Assembly: GCA_023213315.1 (NCBI GenBank)
Contig: JAKCPI010016660.1
Coordinates: 1-64,000, forward strand
Source of the DNA: Euborellia annulipes
Taxonomy: Eukaryota > Arthropoda > Insecta > Dermaptera > Anisolabididae
DNA: 64,000 nt
Direction: 5' to 3'
Shown here in pieces: positions 11,400 to 63,955 of this stretch. The position numbers were made by a program, and so were the translations under genes. How positions within the stretch are numbered: the stretch's first letter is position 1; each line of letters opens with the position of its first letter. The notes below the pieces were generated by a model. It was not told where the DNA came from and searched no databases. It worked only from the letters and a program-made list of their open reading frames with translations.

Positions 11400-11910
11400 G
11401 TCAGTGGCGGATCCAAAGGAGTTTCTCGGGGGAGGGGAGGGCAGCGGCTTAACTAGCCTTTGAGGGCGGAGGGGGCGAAGCTTAACTAGGGCGCCGTTTG
11501 TTTAACTTGTAATATAATTTAAAAGAAAACTATCAATTTTTTGAACAATTTATGAAAAGAATATGATAAAATCACCGTTCCTGGGCTATATTTTAGATGC
11601 CCTAAGGCGCCTATGACGGTATTGAGGGACGCCAAAGGTTTGAAGCGCCTGGGGCGGAGGGGACGAGCGCCCCCCTTCGCCCCCACCTAGTTACGCTACT
11701 GGGGGGGGGTGTGAGTGACCGCACACAATTTTTTCTTATAATCGGTAATTTAAAGGTGCATTCTGTAGTTGTTTACCAGAATATATATACAAATCAAATT
11801 TTTAAGTATTAGTTTTTAAAATTTTATATTAAAAATACAATTTTTTTCAGCAAAAAATTTTTTTTCTCAAATCTCGGGGGGGGGGGGTAATTACCCCCTT
11901 TAGCCAAGTT
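11400..11910. mobile_element. Nested G-rich TIR elements (decayed)
   Basis: AGTGGCGGATCCAAAGGAG at 11402 matches the left end of the element at 12168-12422. A second element with ends CAGCGGCTTAACTAG (about 11441) and CTAGTTACGCTACTG (ending about 11701) is inserted within it. The outer element then resumes with the same GTGTGA...CGCACAC module and the GGGGGGTAATTACCCCC block. Confidence 0.5.
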
Positions 11911-12167
11911 GTACACCAAAAACCACATCCGATTGGACTGAAACTTAATATTTCATTGTATTGTATTTTAGATAGTTGATATCTGCATATTTTTAAAGAA
12001 GTACGCTTTAAAAAATCTAGAAAATTCAAAATAAGAGCCCTTTTAGAGCACGTTTTCTATTAAAATCTTATTTTCTCTATATCTCTACAACTAGAGGTGT
12101 TGAAGCTTTTTTGGAATCAGTGCTACCCAAATACCCAGGAATAGCTCAAAATACCCCGACCCGAAAA

Positions 12168-12422
12168 CAAGGGCGGATCCAGAGGTGTTTCTCGGGGGGG
12201 GGTAATCTGGTGTGACTGGTTGCACAGCACACTATTTTTTTTTAATTTCGGTAATTTAAAAGCGCATTCTGTACTTGTTTGCCAGAATATAAATACACAT
12301 CAAATTTTTAAGTATTAATTTTTAAAATTTTACATTGAAAATAAATTTTTTGCGAAAAAAAGGTATTTTTTTCGAATCTCGGGGGGGTAATTACCCCCTT
12401 TACCCCCCTGTATCCGCCCTTG
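12168..12422. mobile_element. hAT-like nonautonomous element, 8-bp target duplication
   Basis: Ends CAAGGGCGGATCC and GTATCCGCCCTTG are inverted. CCCGAAAA flanks both sides (12160-12167 and 12423-12430), an 8-bp duplication as made by hAT transposases. The interior includes the CTGGTGTGACTGG module seen at the end of repeat B. Confidence 0.75.
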
Positions 12423-12429
12423 CCCGAAA

Positions 12430-13150
12430 ATCCTGTTGACCTGTGTTATTATCATCCATTATTTATTTCAATTAGTTCGATTAGAATATTGACACTTCTC
12501 CCAGGAAGTATCATGATAATTATCTTATTAAATATAATATTGAATAAAATCAATTTAATTTTAATTTATTGACTCATAGCGGGTCCCGAGTATCTCTCTC
12601 CTTAACCCATTTAAACACTTTCCCAATGATTTCCCTTCTGATGTCATCAAATGACATTAAAAACGATATTTTGCTAGGAATGGGATATTGTTGTAGCTAC
12701 ACTCTTCCCCTATTTTTCTCCAAATTTTTTTGATATAAAATAATTTTACTCCCTGGTAAATTAATGACCTTTAATTTATTTAAAAAATCAAGTTTAGTTT
12801 TTATAATAATTTATACTCTAGTCCAGACTAAAAAGGTCAATAGAACATCTAAGAACTGACCGGACATGTTTTTCCTTAATTTATATCGTTAATCTGAGTT
12901 CTAATCAGAGAGATCTGTAATTGCATTACATAACTCAAAACTTAAGTCTCACCCACTAAGAGTACTCTAAAATTATAAATTTTCTTTTTTTTTTTAAATA
13001 AATTATTGCATTTATTAAACAAATTTAAATAGGCAAACTTCTAAATTCTACTTTCAATCAATTTAGATTAAACTTGTTTTGCATTCTAACCTAAAAAATG
13101 ATGTAAAAGTTATGTCTGTGGTAAATTATAAAGGTTGTGTAGAGGCAGAG
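12430..13150. other. AT-rich stretch without recognised gene
   Basis: No coding or repeat signal that I can support. Confidence 0.5.
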
Positions 13151-13153
13151 GCC

Positions 13154-13260
13154 AGTGGCGTTATTTCAACTTTTTCTAGGGGGAGAGGCAAACATTTTTT
13201 TTCTTAAAATTTACTTACAAATAGGTACAAGAATATATTTTAATACAGTTGAAATAATAA
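13154..13260. mobile_element. Left end of a G-rich TIR element (truncated)
   Basis: CAGTGGCGTTATTTCAACTT plus the TTAAAATTTACTTACAAATAGG body match the element at 29742-30011. The right end is missing and repeat B sequence follows. Confidence 0.55.
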
Positions 13261-13299
13261 TTAGAATAATTTGTCTATTGCTCATAGAACTTTGGATAT

Positions 13300-13920
13300 T
13301 CATGTTTACTTTCTCTTACCTCTATATATATGTTAATATATATAGAGAGAGAATGTATTGGATTCATGTCAAAAATTCGATGTCGAGATTTTGATGGATA
13401 TACACGTTTTGAGGCCCTGACCAAAAAAGTGGTTTTCGCGACATGGTCTGTCTGTCTGCCTGTGTGTGTGTCTGTGTGTTCAATTTTAAGCATGAAGGAA
13501 TTGAGCTATGAGGCTGAAATTTTATATTTTAGTTAAACACCCCCCGGGACAGGAAAAATAAGCTTTTAATCAAAATCGGCCAAAAAGTACTTTACTGATG
13601 TACTTTTTCAGTTTTTTTCGATTTTCTCAAAATTCGCTCTAACGATTTTGATTAAAATTCAAAAATCCATTATTTTTTAGATGCTCTTTCAAATGTATAT
13701 TCTCGTTTTGCCCTCAAAATTGTCTAAAGCACACTTTACTCTTGTACTTCATAGGAAAGATATAAAAATGGTTGCTATGATAACAAAATACAAATATTTT
13801 CGCGTTTATTAATTTTACATCTTGAATTCTAATACCTTGGCGGAAACTAAATATATGCAGACACAAAACTCTGATGTGAGTTGTGTGCTGTACGACCAGA
13901 CACACCAGATTTTTGAAAAT
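13300..13920 (+). repeat. Repeat B copy
   Basis: It runs from the TTTCTCTTACC...AGAGAGAATG fold, through the GTCTGTCTG/TGTG tract, the GTACTTTACTGATGTAC block and GAAAGATA, to a decayed terminal CACACCAGATTTT hairpin. Confidence 0.7.
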
Positions 13921-13929
13921 CGATTGCAT

Positions 13930-14790
13930 CCCACAAAGGCGCTTGACTTTTCCAAGGTTGATTATTTTTGAATGTATCTTTTGAGATTAGCCACGAAATT
14001 CTCGATTCAAAAAAAGCATGAATAAATTTTCGGTTAAAGTTGACCGCACCTTTAAACGATAACTATTTCTATCACATTAACAATCAACTTTATTTTTTAG
14101 CTTTCTGACTTTTAACAATAGAACAAATCGATCAAGATATAATTCGATCCCCCGATTTGTCATTTATGGGCACCAAATGGCGATAAACGACGCATCATTT
14201 GATTTCTGTGTCACAATCCGTTTCGCATGTAATTGCACGGCTATACAATTGAGAACGGACCATTTGCTCGAAACCAAACAAAAGATAACAACCTCTCGAT
14301 AGGGAAAAAAAGTAGAGCGATTTTTTCCCTCTCGAAAAAGTGAAATATTAAAATATTTACAATAATATAAAATAAATAAATATTAAAACTGAAAAGAATT
14401 AGATTAAACTAGATCCAAAAGGTCGTTCGTTCTAATTCCTTTTGTGACTATTTACTTATTCTTATATTATATAATAATAACAACGATGTTGTCTTTTGGG
14501 AATGTTAAATGGAAATAAAAATTTTTATTTATAGTTAGATAAAATAATAGAAGGCACTCCTTTCCTCTATAACGGGATAACATTTACTTTTTGACATACT
14601 CTCTTTCCTTAAGTAAATTTATTTAGGCCTCACATAAGATTAGTAAGTATTTAACTTTAGAACTATTTGGAACTCTCTGAAGCGTAGGGCGTACAAACTT
14701 CCATTTCTTTTTAAAATTACGTCATTTATATTTCTCTTATAAAATATATTTTATTTGAGAGTCTACTACTAGTTCATTTTCTATTATCTT
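13930..14790. other. AT-rich stretch without recognised gene
   Basis: Nothing supportable apart from low-complexity AT sequence. Confidence 0.5.
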
Positions 14791-14794
14791 TTTT

Positions 14795-14936
14795 TTTAAG
14801 GTCTTTTTCGGCATTTTATATCCCATCCCTATTTACTTCAAATGAAATAAATTTTTCTCGCCTGGGACGGGAGGCGAACCCAGGGCCCCGGGGCGAGAAG
14901 CTAGGTCTTCTCTCTGAGCCACGGGTCAAGGGCTTC
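14795..14936 (-). repeat. SINE-C copy (tRNA-derived)
   Basis: On the minus strand GTGGCTCAGAGAGAAG resembles a pol III box A and GGGTTCGCCTCCC resembles box B about 45 bases later. The downstream tail (ATTTCATTTGAAGTAAATAG) is shared with copies at 39450-39612 and 52730-52842. Confidence 0.6.
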
Positions 14937-14964
14937 TATTATTTTTAAGTGGAGTAAAATTATA

Positions 14965-15600
14965 AAAATCTGGTGTGGCTGGTGGCACAGCACACAACTT
15001 TCTCTTACCTTTGGTAAAAGAAAGATGTTCTGTGCTTGTCATACCAGATTTTTTGTGTCGACATATATTTAGATTGCGCCGATATATTAGAATTCAATTT
15101 ATATACATGGGAAAATATTTATATTTCATTACCATTTATCCTATCTTTCCTATAAAGTACAAGAGTAAAGAGGGCTTCAAAAAGATTTCAAGGGCAAAAT
15201 GAGATTATACATTTTAAAGAGCATCTAAAAAATAATTGATTTTTGAATTTTAATCAAAATCGTTAGAGCGAATTTTGAGAAAATCTAAAAAACTGAAAAG
15301 GTGCATCAGTAAAGTACTAGTACTCTTTGGCTAATTTTGTTCAAAAGCTTCGTGTCAGGTCTCAGGGTGGTACCTAACTTAAATATAAAATTCCAAGCTC
15401 CTAGTTCTTTTCGTTCTTGAGATATTTTGTTCACAGACATACCATATTGCAAAAACTACTTTTTTGGACTCAGGGAACCTCATATTCCGAACTTGTATTT
15501 ACATCAAATTCTCGACATCGAATTTTTGTACATGTAAATTCAATACTTTCTCTTTATATAATATATGTAAAAGAGAATATTTTCCTCCTCATTATTTAAT
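14965..15600 (-). repeat. Repeat B copy, reverse orientation
   Basis: The terminal hairpin ATCTGGTGTGGCTGG...CATACCAGATTTTTTG is at the left, followed by the GAAAGATAGG, ACTAGTACT and TTTTTGGACTCAGGG blocks in reverse. Confidence 0.7.
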
Positions 15601-15737
15601 TTTTTAAAAATTACTTACCTTTGTTTTCTTTTATAATATTAAAATGAATTATTGTTTTTTTTTTTTCAAAAACTTTTTTTTTTTATTTATTTTTTTTTTT
15701 TTTCACTCTCACTTTTTTTCCTTTTTAAATTTTCCCT

Positions 15738-15915
15738 CAACAGAGTCTTTTCGGCAACTTAGGCCATATAAGATTTTATACGATAACTTTTTTAAATCTA
15801 TCTATTAGGGGTCCAGCCATTTGGTATCCAAATTGCTTAAATAAAATCATCGAACTGCCTGGGATCCGAACCCGCGACCCTTGGTATAGAAAGCAGGCGC
15901 CCAAGCCCGAGGGCA
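15738..15915 (-). repeat. SINE-A copy (head damaged)
   Basis: The tail AGTCTTTTCGGCAACTTAGG and middle GGTATCCAAATTGCTTAAAT are intact. The box B-like GGGTTCGGATCCC is present. The tRNA-like 5' part is shortened. Confidence 0.7.
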
Positions 15916-15929
15916 TTATTGTTCTTGGT

Positions 15930-18030
15930 ATAATATCTACTAAGGGGGGACATAAATTTGCTCATTGTAGATACTAGAAGATAGAATATACCCAACTTGC
16001 TAATTTTCAATTTCTCCAGAACAGTTGTTAAATCATCTTAGAAATTAACAGCTCCTCTTGCGTGATTCGCTCGGAGCAATTAATCAAAAATCCATTAGTG
16101 ACATTTGGAATACATTCTTTACAGCAAGCAAAAACAAATAGCTCTCATTTATGTGCCACAGGATATTATCATCCCTAAAAATTACCGAGAAAATGCTTTA
16201 TGTGTGAATGTGTGTGAGTGTGAGTGTGAATGAGAAAAAAGTGTGTACTTCATTGAGTGAGTGTGAGTTTCATGTTTTAATATAGGTATAATAATAAGAA
16301 AAACTTGTCACTGGACTCTACCTGATATATTTATAAGTTGCTTTAACTACAGTAGGCCTATATATTGAAATTGTTAAAGCTTTTTAGAGTTTTCGTGTGA
16401 GTGAATATCGAATTCTTGTATTTGCTATCAGACAAATTTTCCTCCCATTATCCCTTTTAACCATTCTAATCTATTAAATAAAATTTCGGTGTGGCGAAGT
16501 ATGACTTTTCACATCTGTCTTTTGGGAAATTGCAGAAATTCCTCAGGGCATTTGTTCTTTCGATGTACAGTGAGCGCCACAATTAAGTCCCCACCCAGAG
16601 GTCTTCCTGCCTTTAGGCCTTACGCGTAGGCAACCATTTACGGAGGTCTGTCTATTGAGTTGCCTTAAAATGGACATTCCCCCTGCAATTCTATAAACTC
16701 TATATTTTAATTTGGAAAGCAGTGAATTGATCTGATTTTAAAAATGGGGCTTATAAAAACGTGAAAAAATAACATAAAATATTTCGGATAGCAGCAGTTG
16801 CGTCAATATTTAAAATTAAATATCTGGCTACGAACTTGTTTCTTAACCATAACTTTTCTACTATCATTATTTATTTATAGGATCGAAACGTCGCTTGTTT
16901 TTAATAAAAATCTTTGACGTGATAAAGTTTGATTCTTTTCTTTCTACTTTTTGTCAATAATTTCACCTTTGAAATAACATAACAATTTTATTTTTTAGTT
17001 TAGTAATTTAATTTATTTAAATTTAAAATGTCTGCGATAGACACAACTCTTTTTTGGATTAATATAATTATTTTCATTTTATTTACATGTATTTATTTTA
17101 TTTTGATACGTGAAGAACATCTATTGCTATGCCGGGGGGGGGGGGGTTCTTTTTTCGCACTATTGATTGAAATTGTTTGTTTCTTTGAGTTGCAGCTTAT
17201 GCACTTTCTATCATCTTCCATTTCTACGACACTTTAAATATATTTGCCAATTCCCTAGATTAACAAACACCCTTTTTGCCCCTCCTATCTTCATTTCCCT
17301 TATAATATAATTTGGTGTATTTCTTGCCAATCCCAATATTAGTTTAATTTCATCCAGTTTGTATTATTAAACACTCTATATTTAGTATTAAAAGTTTTTA
17401 TACAGGGGAAAAAGGAAAATAAACAAACACTTGAAAATAAAATAATTATTTCTTGACAAAATTAAAAAAAAAAAAAAACCTCTTTTTTTCTTTATTAAAA
17501 CTTTTCTTTACATAATTTCACATATTTATTACTAGTGCTTATTTAAAAAAGGCTTAAATCAAACCAGTCTCTCATGTTCATTTTTTAAAAGTAGAAATAA
17601 GTTCATCCGCTGTGGCACTAAACGAATATTTGCCTCACCTCTGGCGTTTTGAACTTAACACTTTTATTTAGTTAATTTTATAATAATAAGTGCTAAGCAA
17701 ATAGGCTCTTCTTGATAGATGAGGGAGTTAACATTCCTTACAACGGACTCCAGTAGTCCTTAATAAAATATATAATTTAAATAAATATTATTATATTATG
17801 TAATAAATAAATAACACTTTTATCGTTGCACAGAACGTCACTTTTCACTAATTAAAAAATTTTAACAACCGTTTTTTTTTTTTAAAGAGGAAGAAAAATA
17901 GATGTTTTTTCACCTTTTAAAGAATTCACCATTTCTTCATCACGTTCAAAAATCTGAAAAAAAAAAACAAATTTAATTTGTGATAACTAAATAGAAACTG
18001 TATTTGACGAAAGTGTATGTAGTAAGGTTG
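15930..18030. other. AT-rich stretch without recognised gene
   Basis: It contains a TGTGAG microsatellite similar to a SINE-A tail (16200-16260), a MITE end fragment (16565-16605), a lone GAUCGAAACGUCGC hammerhead remnant near 16882 and a poly-G run near 17134. No gene seen. Confidence 0.5.
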
Positions 18031-18035
18031 GATTT

Positions 18036-18662
18036 CACCAATAAACAAGCAACTAGTAGTTTTTCGATTTACATTAATTACAATCATAGGCGTAGCCAGA
18101 AATTTTTGATTGGGGGGGGGGGTTCAAAAAATTTTTTTCAAACATTTGAAAAATTTAAGATTATTTTAGGGCATTTATAAATCATTTATAGAGTAAATTA
18201 TTATATTTTATTTCTCTTACCCTATATGAAAAATAATTTGTATTATAGAGCTTAAGTATCTAGTCATGGCTTGGGTCCCATGGGGTGGGGTTTGAACCCC
18301 CAACCCCCTCCCCCTGGCTACGCCTATGATTACAATTAATGTACCATGGTAGACGTTTCGGACCATTCTCAGGGCCAAGCCATTGTCAATAAATTGATCC
18401 TCCAACTGTCATATTGGCAAAATACATTATTAATTTAATAAATAATACAGAAATTATTTTGCACAGAGAGACTCCCTTTCCATATTACATACACTCTATC
18501 GAATTTGGTCATTGGATTCATTAAATTAATAATGTCTGTAATGACGGTTGGAGGATCAATATATTGACATTGGCTTAGCTCTGTGGATGATCCTAAATGC
18601 GACCGAAACGTCGGCCCTGGCAGATTAATTAATAAATGTAAGTTGAAAAACTACTTGCTGCT
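18036..18662. mobile_element. Inverted hammerhead-type element interrupted by an hAT-like insertion
   Basis: The outer arms AAGCAACTAGTAGTTTTTCG (18049) and its complement near 18630-18650 pair. Inner arms carry decayed hammerhead sequences: minus strand 18345-18395, with CUGAGAA and a stem II lacking its loop; plus strand 18570-18615, with GAAACGUC kept but the core lost. The left arm is split by the element at 18085-18328. Confidence 0.65.
18085..18328. mobile_element. hAT-like nonautonomous element (244 bp)
   Basis: Inverted ends CATAGGCGTAGCCAG and CTGGCTACGCCTATG are perfect. ATTACAAT flanks both sides (18077-18084, 18329-18336), an 8-bp target duplication. A G-run follows the left end. 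A close copy is at 37785-38032 and an end fragment near 51535-51568. Confidence 0.85.
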
Positions 18663-18664
18663 TG

Positions 18665-20030
18665 CTCATTGGAGAAATCTACAAACCTTTAAGCTAATGA
18701 GAAATTATTAATATACAAGTATACCAAGTATTATTAATATTATCATTAATAATTAAATTCTTTGTTTTTTTAAACTAAATGGCCTGAAATGCAGAAATGT
18801 TAAATTTTTATACCGTTTTTGGCTATAATACATAAATAAAAGACCGAGATTTTGTAAGATTACACAAATATCTAGAGATTATTTATTTTTTCTTTCTCTT
18901 TCCAATAATAATTTTGAATTGAGAATTATTTTTTCTTCACAGATTGCATTTATCTCCTCTTTTCTTTTCTTTCATACACCATCATTCATCGATCTTTGAT
19001 TCCCAAAGAGATTAGTTTAAAAAAAAAAACAATGATTGATCACACCTGGTTTATTTATTCCCTTCTCAATAATCCTTTTCTTTTCTGATATTTCTCTATG
19101 AAAATTCCATAAGTCATTTGTTAATAGATTTTTTTTTCTTTCATGTTTACAGATATTACTACTACCTGCGCTTCCAACTCTCGAGCATCAAGAAAAATCC
19201 ATCAGTGAGTTGATCATTTTAATTGTCTACCTTCTAGTGGCCAAATAGAAACTACTGTAACATCCTCAACCCTTATTAAGGTTTTTTAGAAGATCTTTGA
19301 AGTAATAATCGATTAGTGAGTTTGTCATTTTGGTTGCCTATCTTCCAGCAAACAAAGACGAATGAATTATTATGCGCTTAAACAATGTCTTCAATAGATT
19401 GAAATTTAATGAGCTAAATTTTTAGCAAGGATGCAGTGAGGAGGAAAAACAAAAACAAAAAAATTTTTTTATTTTTACAAATGAGCTTTAATCCTGATTT
19501 GGAAAAATAAAAAAAAATTTTAGTTTTGTTTTTCTTCCCTGCTCCCTTGCATAAAATTAGCATGGTGGAGGTCGTTCATATTAATGTCTTAAATAATATC
19601 TACAGTTTTAAGTCTCAGGATCTGTTACAGAGTGAACACTTCATGTTTTTTAAGATTGTAGTGATATTCGGCAGTTCCTCTTCTTTTCAAGAAAGATGCT
19701 TAGAAAATAGATAAATTTCAACCTAATTTAAAACTCAGTACTTTTTAGGCTTCTCAGGCTTGGTCGTAACTAGGGGGTCCCGGGGGGGAGGGCGGCCCCA
19801 GAAGGATCCCCGAACCAAGAAAAATTGAATCAATATGGGGCCTTCCAGGCCACCCCTACTTCATCTCCTACCATTCGATTTCTCATCTTCGATATCGCTA
19901 GGATGAATTTTATGAGGCAGTAAACCTCATCTTTAAGGCAGACCAAATTGGGCCCTTTGTGCGTGTGGGGTGAGATCTTTTCTCACTTTCCTACCCCTAA
20001 GAGGAGACTTTGGCAAATATTTGAATTATT
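18665..20030. other. AT-rich stretch without recognised gene
   Basis: A GC-rich patch near 19760-19850 (CCCGGGGGGGAGGGCGGCC) looks like a G-rich repeat remnant. No exon signal recognised. Confidence 0.5.
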
Positions 20031-20033
20031 TGC

Positions 20034-20111
20034 GGCAAGCTGGATTCGAACCCGAGCTGTGTTGAGACTCCGTAATCCACAACTTACAATTAGCCGGCTT
20101 AGCCACTTGCC
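20034..20111 (-). repeat. tRNA-like sequence, probable SINE head
   Basis: On the minus strand the ends GGCAAGU and GCUUGCC can pair (7 bp with one wobble). Box A (TGGCTAAGCCGG) and box B (GGTTCGAATCC) fit the pol III consensus well. The T-stem has a mismatch and no clean anticodon arm of the right size forms, so it looks like a tRNA-derived SINE rather than a working tRNA. No CCA is encoded. Confidence 0.55.
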
Positions 20112-20140
20112 TCCTTCCTCTTCGATATCGCTTATTTTAT

Positions 20141-20374
20141 ATGGACCCTGTTACGCATTAGTGTGTCAAGCGCCAAAAAAAATAAAGAGTTAAGCACGGA
20201 ATATTGTTTCAAATGCTATAATGAATAGCTATTTTTTATGAAATATGTCCTAAAAAAATTTATATTTAATGTTACTTGCACAATTGACAAAAAAAAAATT
20301 ATATATAATCCAATCAAAAACAAAAACTTTAATGTTAGCTGGCGCTTGACACACTAATGCGTAACAGGGTCCAT
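20141..20374. mobile_element. MITE with perfect 34-bp terminal inverted repeats
   Basis: ATGGACCCTGTTACGCATTA through CAAGCGCC at the left is repeated exactly inverted at 20341-20374. The interior is AT-rich and without coding capacity. The target duplication is unclear. The perfect ends suggest recent activity or strong constraint. Confidence 0.8.
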
Positions 20375-20375
20375 A

Positions 20376-21560
20376 AAACAAATTAAATCCAATAAAATTT
20401 CATTTTTCCTAATTGTAGGCCCTATGCTTCATTTTTTTTTTAAACATAATTAATTAATTTGTTCTCTTGACCATCCGACTGGAAATAGTTAAATCCTCTC
20501 TAATGAAATCACACAATTGTTTTTAATTGAAAATAATTCCATTTGAATTTTGGTAAAAAAAATAATTATCTTCTATGTATATGTTTATTCAATTACATAT
20601 TAATATTTTCATCCAATCACGATGAAAATAAATGAGATTTCATTTGTTTCTTTTTTGAAGGGGTGGGGAAATATTAATTTAAATAAAAATCTTTATATTA
20701 GTCTCAAAGGTGCAATGAGCGAAGTTATAACAGAACCTGAATCCGAATGCGGAATATTAACCGTATGTATGGCATCCATCCAGATGCATTAGACCAGGTT
20801 ACATCAGAGATTCTATTTGTGAACTGTCAGGATTTCAATTTCCCACCGCAGGCTACTGATTATTATCTCCTGGGATTCAGAGGCCATCATTTTCTTCTTG
20901 GGAAGTGCATCAGCCAATTTGCTTCTAACTTTATAGTTTTTTTTTTACCTGTTTAATAATAATAAATCGTCACTAGAGCTGCTGACCTCTATTTCTTGTC
21001 TGAATATTCCATTTTTCCTTGACAAAGGTTATTTAAATATGATTTTATTCAAATCATCATAAATTTTAAAATTCTCTTTAATCAAATGGATCTCATTTGA
21101 ATAATTCACAAGTTCTTTTAGCTCATTTCTTCCCTAGAGATAGAAAAAACGGGCTCTAGTACTTATATTATATATTCTATTAAATAATATAATAAATACG
21201 ACATTTTTCCTTCCTAATTTAATTAAAAATTTATTCTTTAATATTTTTTTAATGATTCTTTAATGACCATTTTTTTAAGGTAAGGGAGGAAAGTTTTCTC
21301 AACTATCTCCCTTTAATTCTATTTAAAAATATGATTTATTTACTTAATTCGATTTGGTTGTCTGATCTCCTGACCAAAGTCTCACCTCTGGTGGTTAATA
21401 GTAGAAAATAGTAGTGGAATTTTCTTCTATGTTTGAAATACAAGATTCACATTCAAAATTGTTAATATTTTTTCTAAAAACACTGAAATAATCTACATGA
21501 CGATGCTTTAATATTGCCCCTCATTGTACTATGTACTTACCATTAGGTTTAAATGTATTA
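20376..21560. other. AT-rich stretch with half-MITE
   Basis: About 21400-21535 resembles the right half of the TA/CAGT-type MITE (TTAATATTGCCCCTCATTGTAC). The rest is AT-rich with no gene recognised. Confidence 0.5.
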
Positions 21561-21567
21561 AGAGGCG

Positions 21568-21817
21568 CAGTGGCGTAGCGAGCTTAACTCGCGCCCGGGG
21601 ACAATACTTTTTTAGCGCCTCCCCTCCCCATTCGAAAACCCTATAATATTATATGTAAAATATACTAATAAATAAATAAAGTCATAGGCTCAAACTAGGC
21701 TTTAAATTCGAGACAAAATTATTCAGCAATTTGTTGTTTTGAGGACCATTTGTGAGTAGCACCCAGGGCATGATCCCCCCCCCCCCCCCTGAACCCCCAC
21801 CCCTCGCTACGCCACTA
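21568..21817. mobile_element. hAT-like nonautonomous element (250 bp)
   Basis: Ends CAGTGGCGTAGCGAG and CTCGCTACGCCACTA are inverted. AAGAGGCG flanks both sides (21560-21567, 21818-21825), a perfect 8-bp duplication. The CAGTG start is typical of hAT ends. A poly-C run precedes the right end. Confidence 0.85.
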
Positions 21818-22574
21818 AAGAGGCGGATAAAATTTCTTAACGCCAAGTATTGTAGCTAAGCATCTCAACCTACTCACACAATCAACTTGATCGAGAGTCA
21901 GACTCTAGTCAAAACAAACAATAGAGATTTTCATTGGTAAAAGATAGATAGAGTTGGATAATTTTTTGCCATGAGGTGGATTTGAACTCTAGTTCTCTTC
22001 AATTCATAATTATAAGCTTGAGTGCTTTATCCCCTCGGCTAATCGCTTCCTCAATTATTTACATAAAGTTTGTTTTTGTTTTCCAGTTTTGTTTTTAAAC
22101 ATTAAAAAAAAAACTGTGGCATTTTATCTTTATCATCTTTTTGAAGTGGATTCTGTCTGTAATTAAATTGCCATATTTATTTCTTGCTTAAAAAATATAA
22201 AAACGGAATTTTTTCTCTCTCACTTGTCAGGTGTAGTATTTTATCAAATGTGGAACAATTTTTGATTGTTAGCCTGATCAAAAATTATGTTCGGATAAAT
22301 TTAATTAACCTGAGAGCTCCGTTTTCTTGTTTTTTACGTTCTCCCTGTGATATTCGCTTTATAGACTTATTAAATTTAAAATAAAATAATAATTAAATGA
22401 AATGACTTAGAATACGATTTTCTTACAACATACACATCCCATTCGCTTATTACTTAAAGTTTCTTCTAATACGCCTCTTGTTAATAGGAGAAAATTTACA
22501 AAATCTCTTAAGTTGAAATTGATCGTGATAGGCTAACCCTGAACGTTACCATATTGATTTTTAGTGAGGGCAGG
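21818..22574. other. Downstream flank of the protease gene
   Basis: Includes a tRNA-like fragment on the minus strand (about 21975-22055: TTAGCCGAGGGG and AGTTCAAATCC) and probable 3'UTR sequence nearest 22574. No other gene seen. Confidence 0.5.
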
Positions 22575-63190
<40,616 letters not shown>

Positions 63191-63296
63191 TGCGGCCTTC
63201 AGGGTTTACACCCTGCCTCTCAGCTGATGAGCCTGTAGACAAAAAAAAAAATTAGATTGATATCGTTCTATCGTTCAGTTCAGAATCTACAATTCA

Positions 63297-63531
63297 CACT
63301 TTTTTCTCATTCACACACACATTCATACAGTCTTTTCGGCAACTTAGGCCATATAAGACTTTGACGATAACCGTTGTAGAGAATATATCTATTGTGGAGT
63401 CAGGCATTTCTATTTAAGCCATCTGGTATCCAAATGGCTTAAATAAAATCATCGGACTGCCTGGGTCCGAACCCGCGCCGTTTGGTATAGGAGGTTGACG
63501 CGCTACCTACTACGCCAAACTCGGGGGCCAG
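63297..63531 (-). repeat. SINE-A copy, nearly full length
   Basis: Minus strand: head with box A TTGGCGTAGTAGG (63506-63518) and box B GGGTTCGGACCC (63463-63474), then hairpin, AGTCTTATATGG segment and GTGTGAATG tail. It lies in the upstream intron of the protease gene, in the same orientation as the gene. Confidence 0.8.
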
Positions 63532-63819
63532 AATCTACAATAATATTCAAAGTTTTTTCAGAAATGATGATACTTTTATAAGCAAACTAAAAAACAATCC
63601 CTTTTTATGATAAACTCAAGTCTAATGTCTACTATTCTCTAATAATGTTTCTGAACAGTTAAACTTTTGTATTGTCTTTTTTTGTGTAAAAAATTTAATT
63701 TGTATTCTAAATTAATGTTTTATAAATATAAAATTAGAACCAATAATAATAATCTATTAAATACAGAAGGGTCACTGTCTAGATACATTTTTTTTTGGGA
63801 GGATAGTACAGTCGGGGCC

Positions 63820-63955
63820 ACAATTATCTGATGTGCTGAAAAATGGAGCCTTGAGCTTAGGCAACCCAGATGCTTGGATTTCACAATTGTTATCTTTTCC
63901 CTTGATTTGCATTAAAAAAATATTATTTATTTATTTTAAAAATATTGGTTTTTAG
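63820..63955. repeat. Dispersed repeat shared with 44305-44480
   Basis: CTGATGTGCTGAAAAATGGAG and the GCATTAAAAAAATATTATTT block match the other copy. Confidence 0.7.

Noticed and set aside
16875..16900. Hammerhead ribozyme around GAUCGAAACGUCGC
   Set aside because: No CUGANGA core or stem II lies upstream. Only a 3' remnant.
20034..20111. Functional tRNA gene
   Set aside because: Pol III boxes are good, but the anticodon arm and T-stem do not form properly, so a SINE head is more likely.
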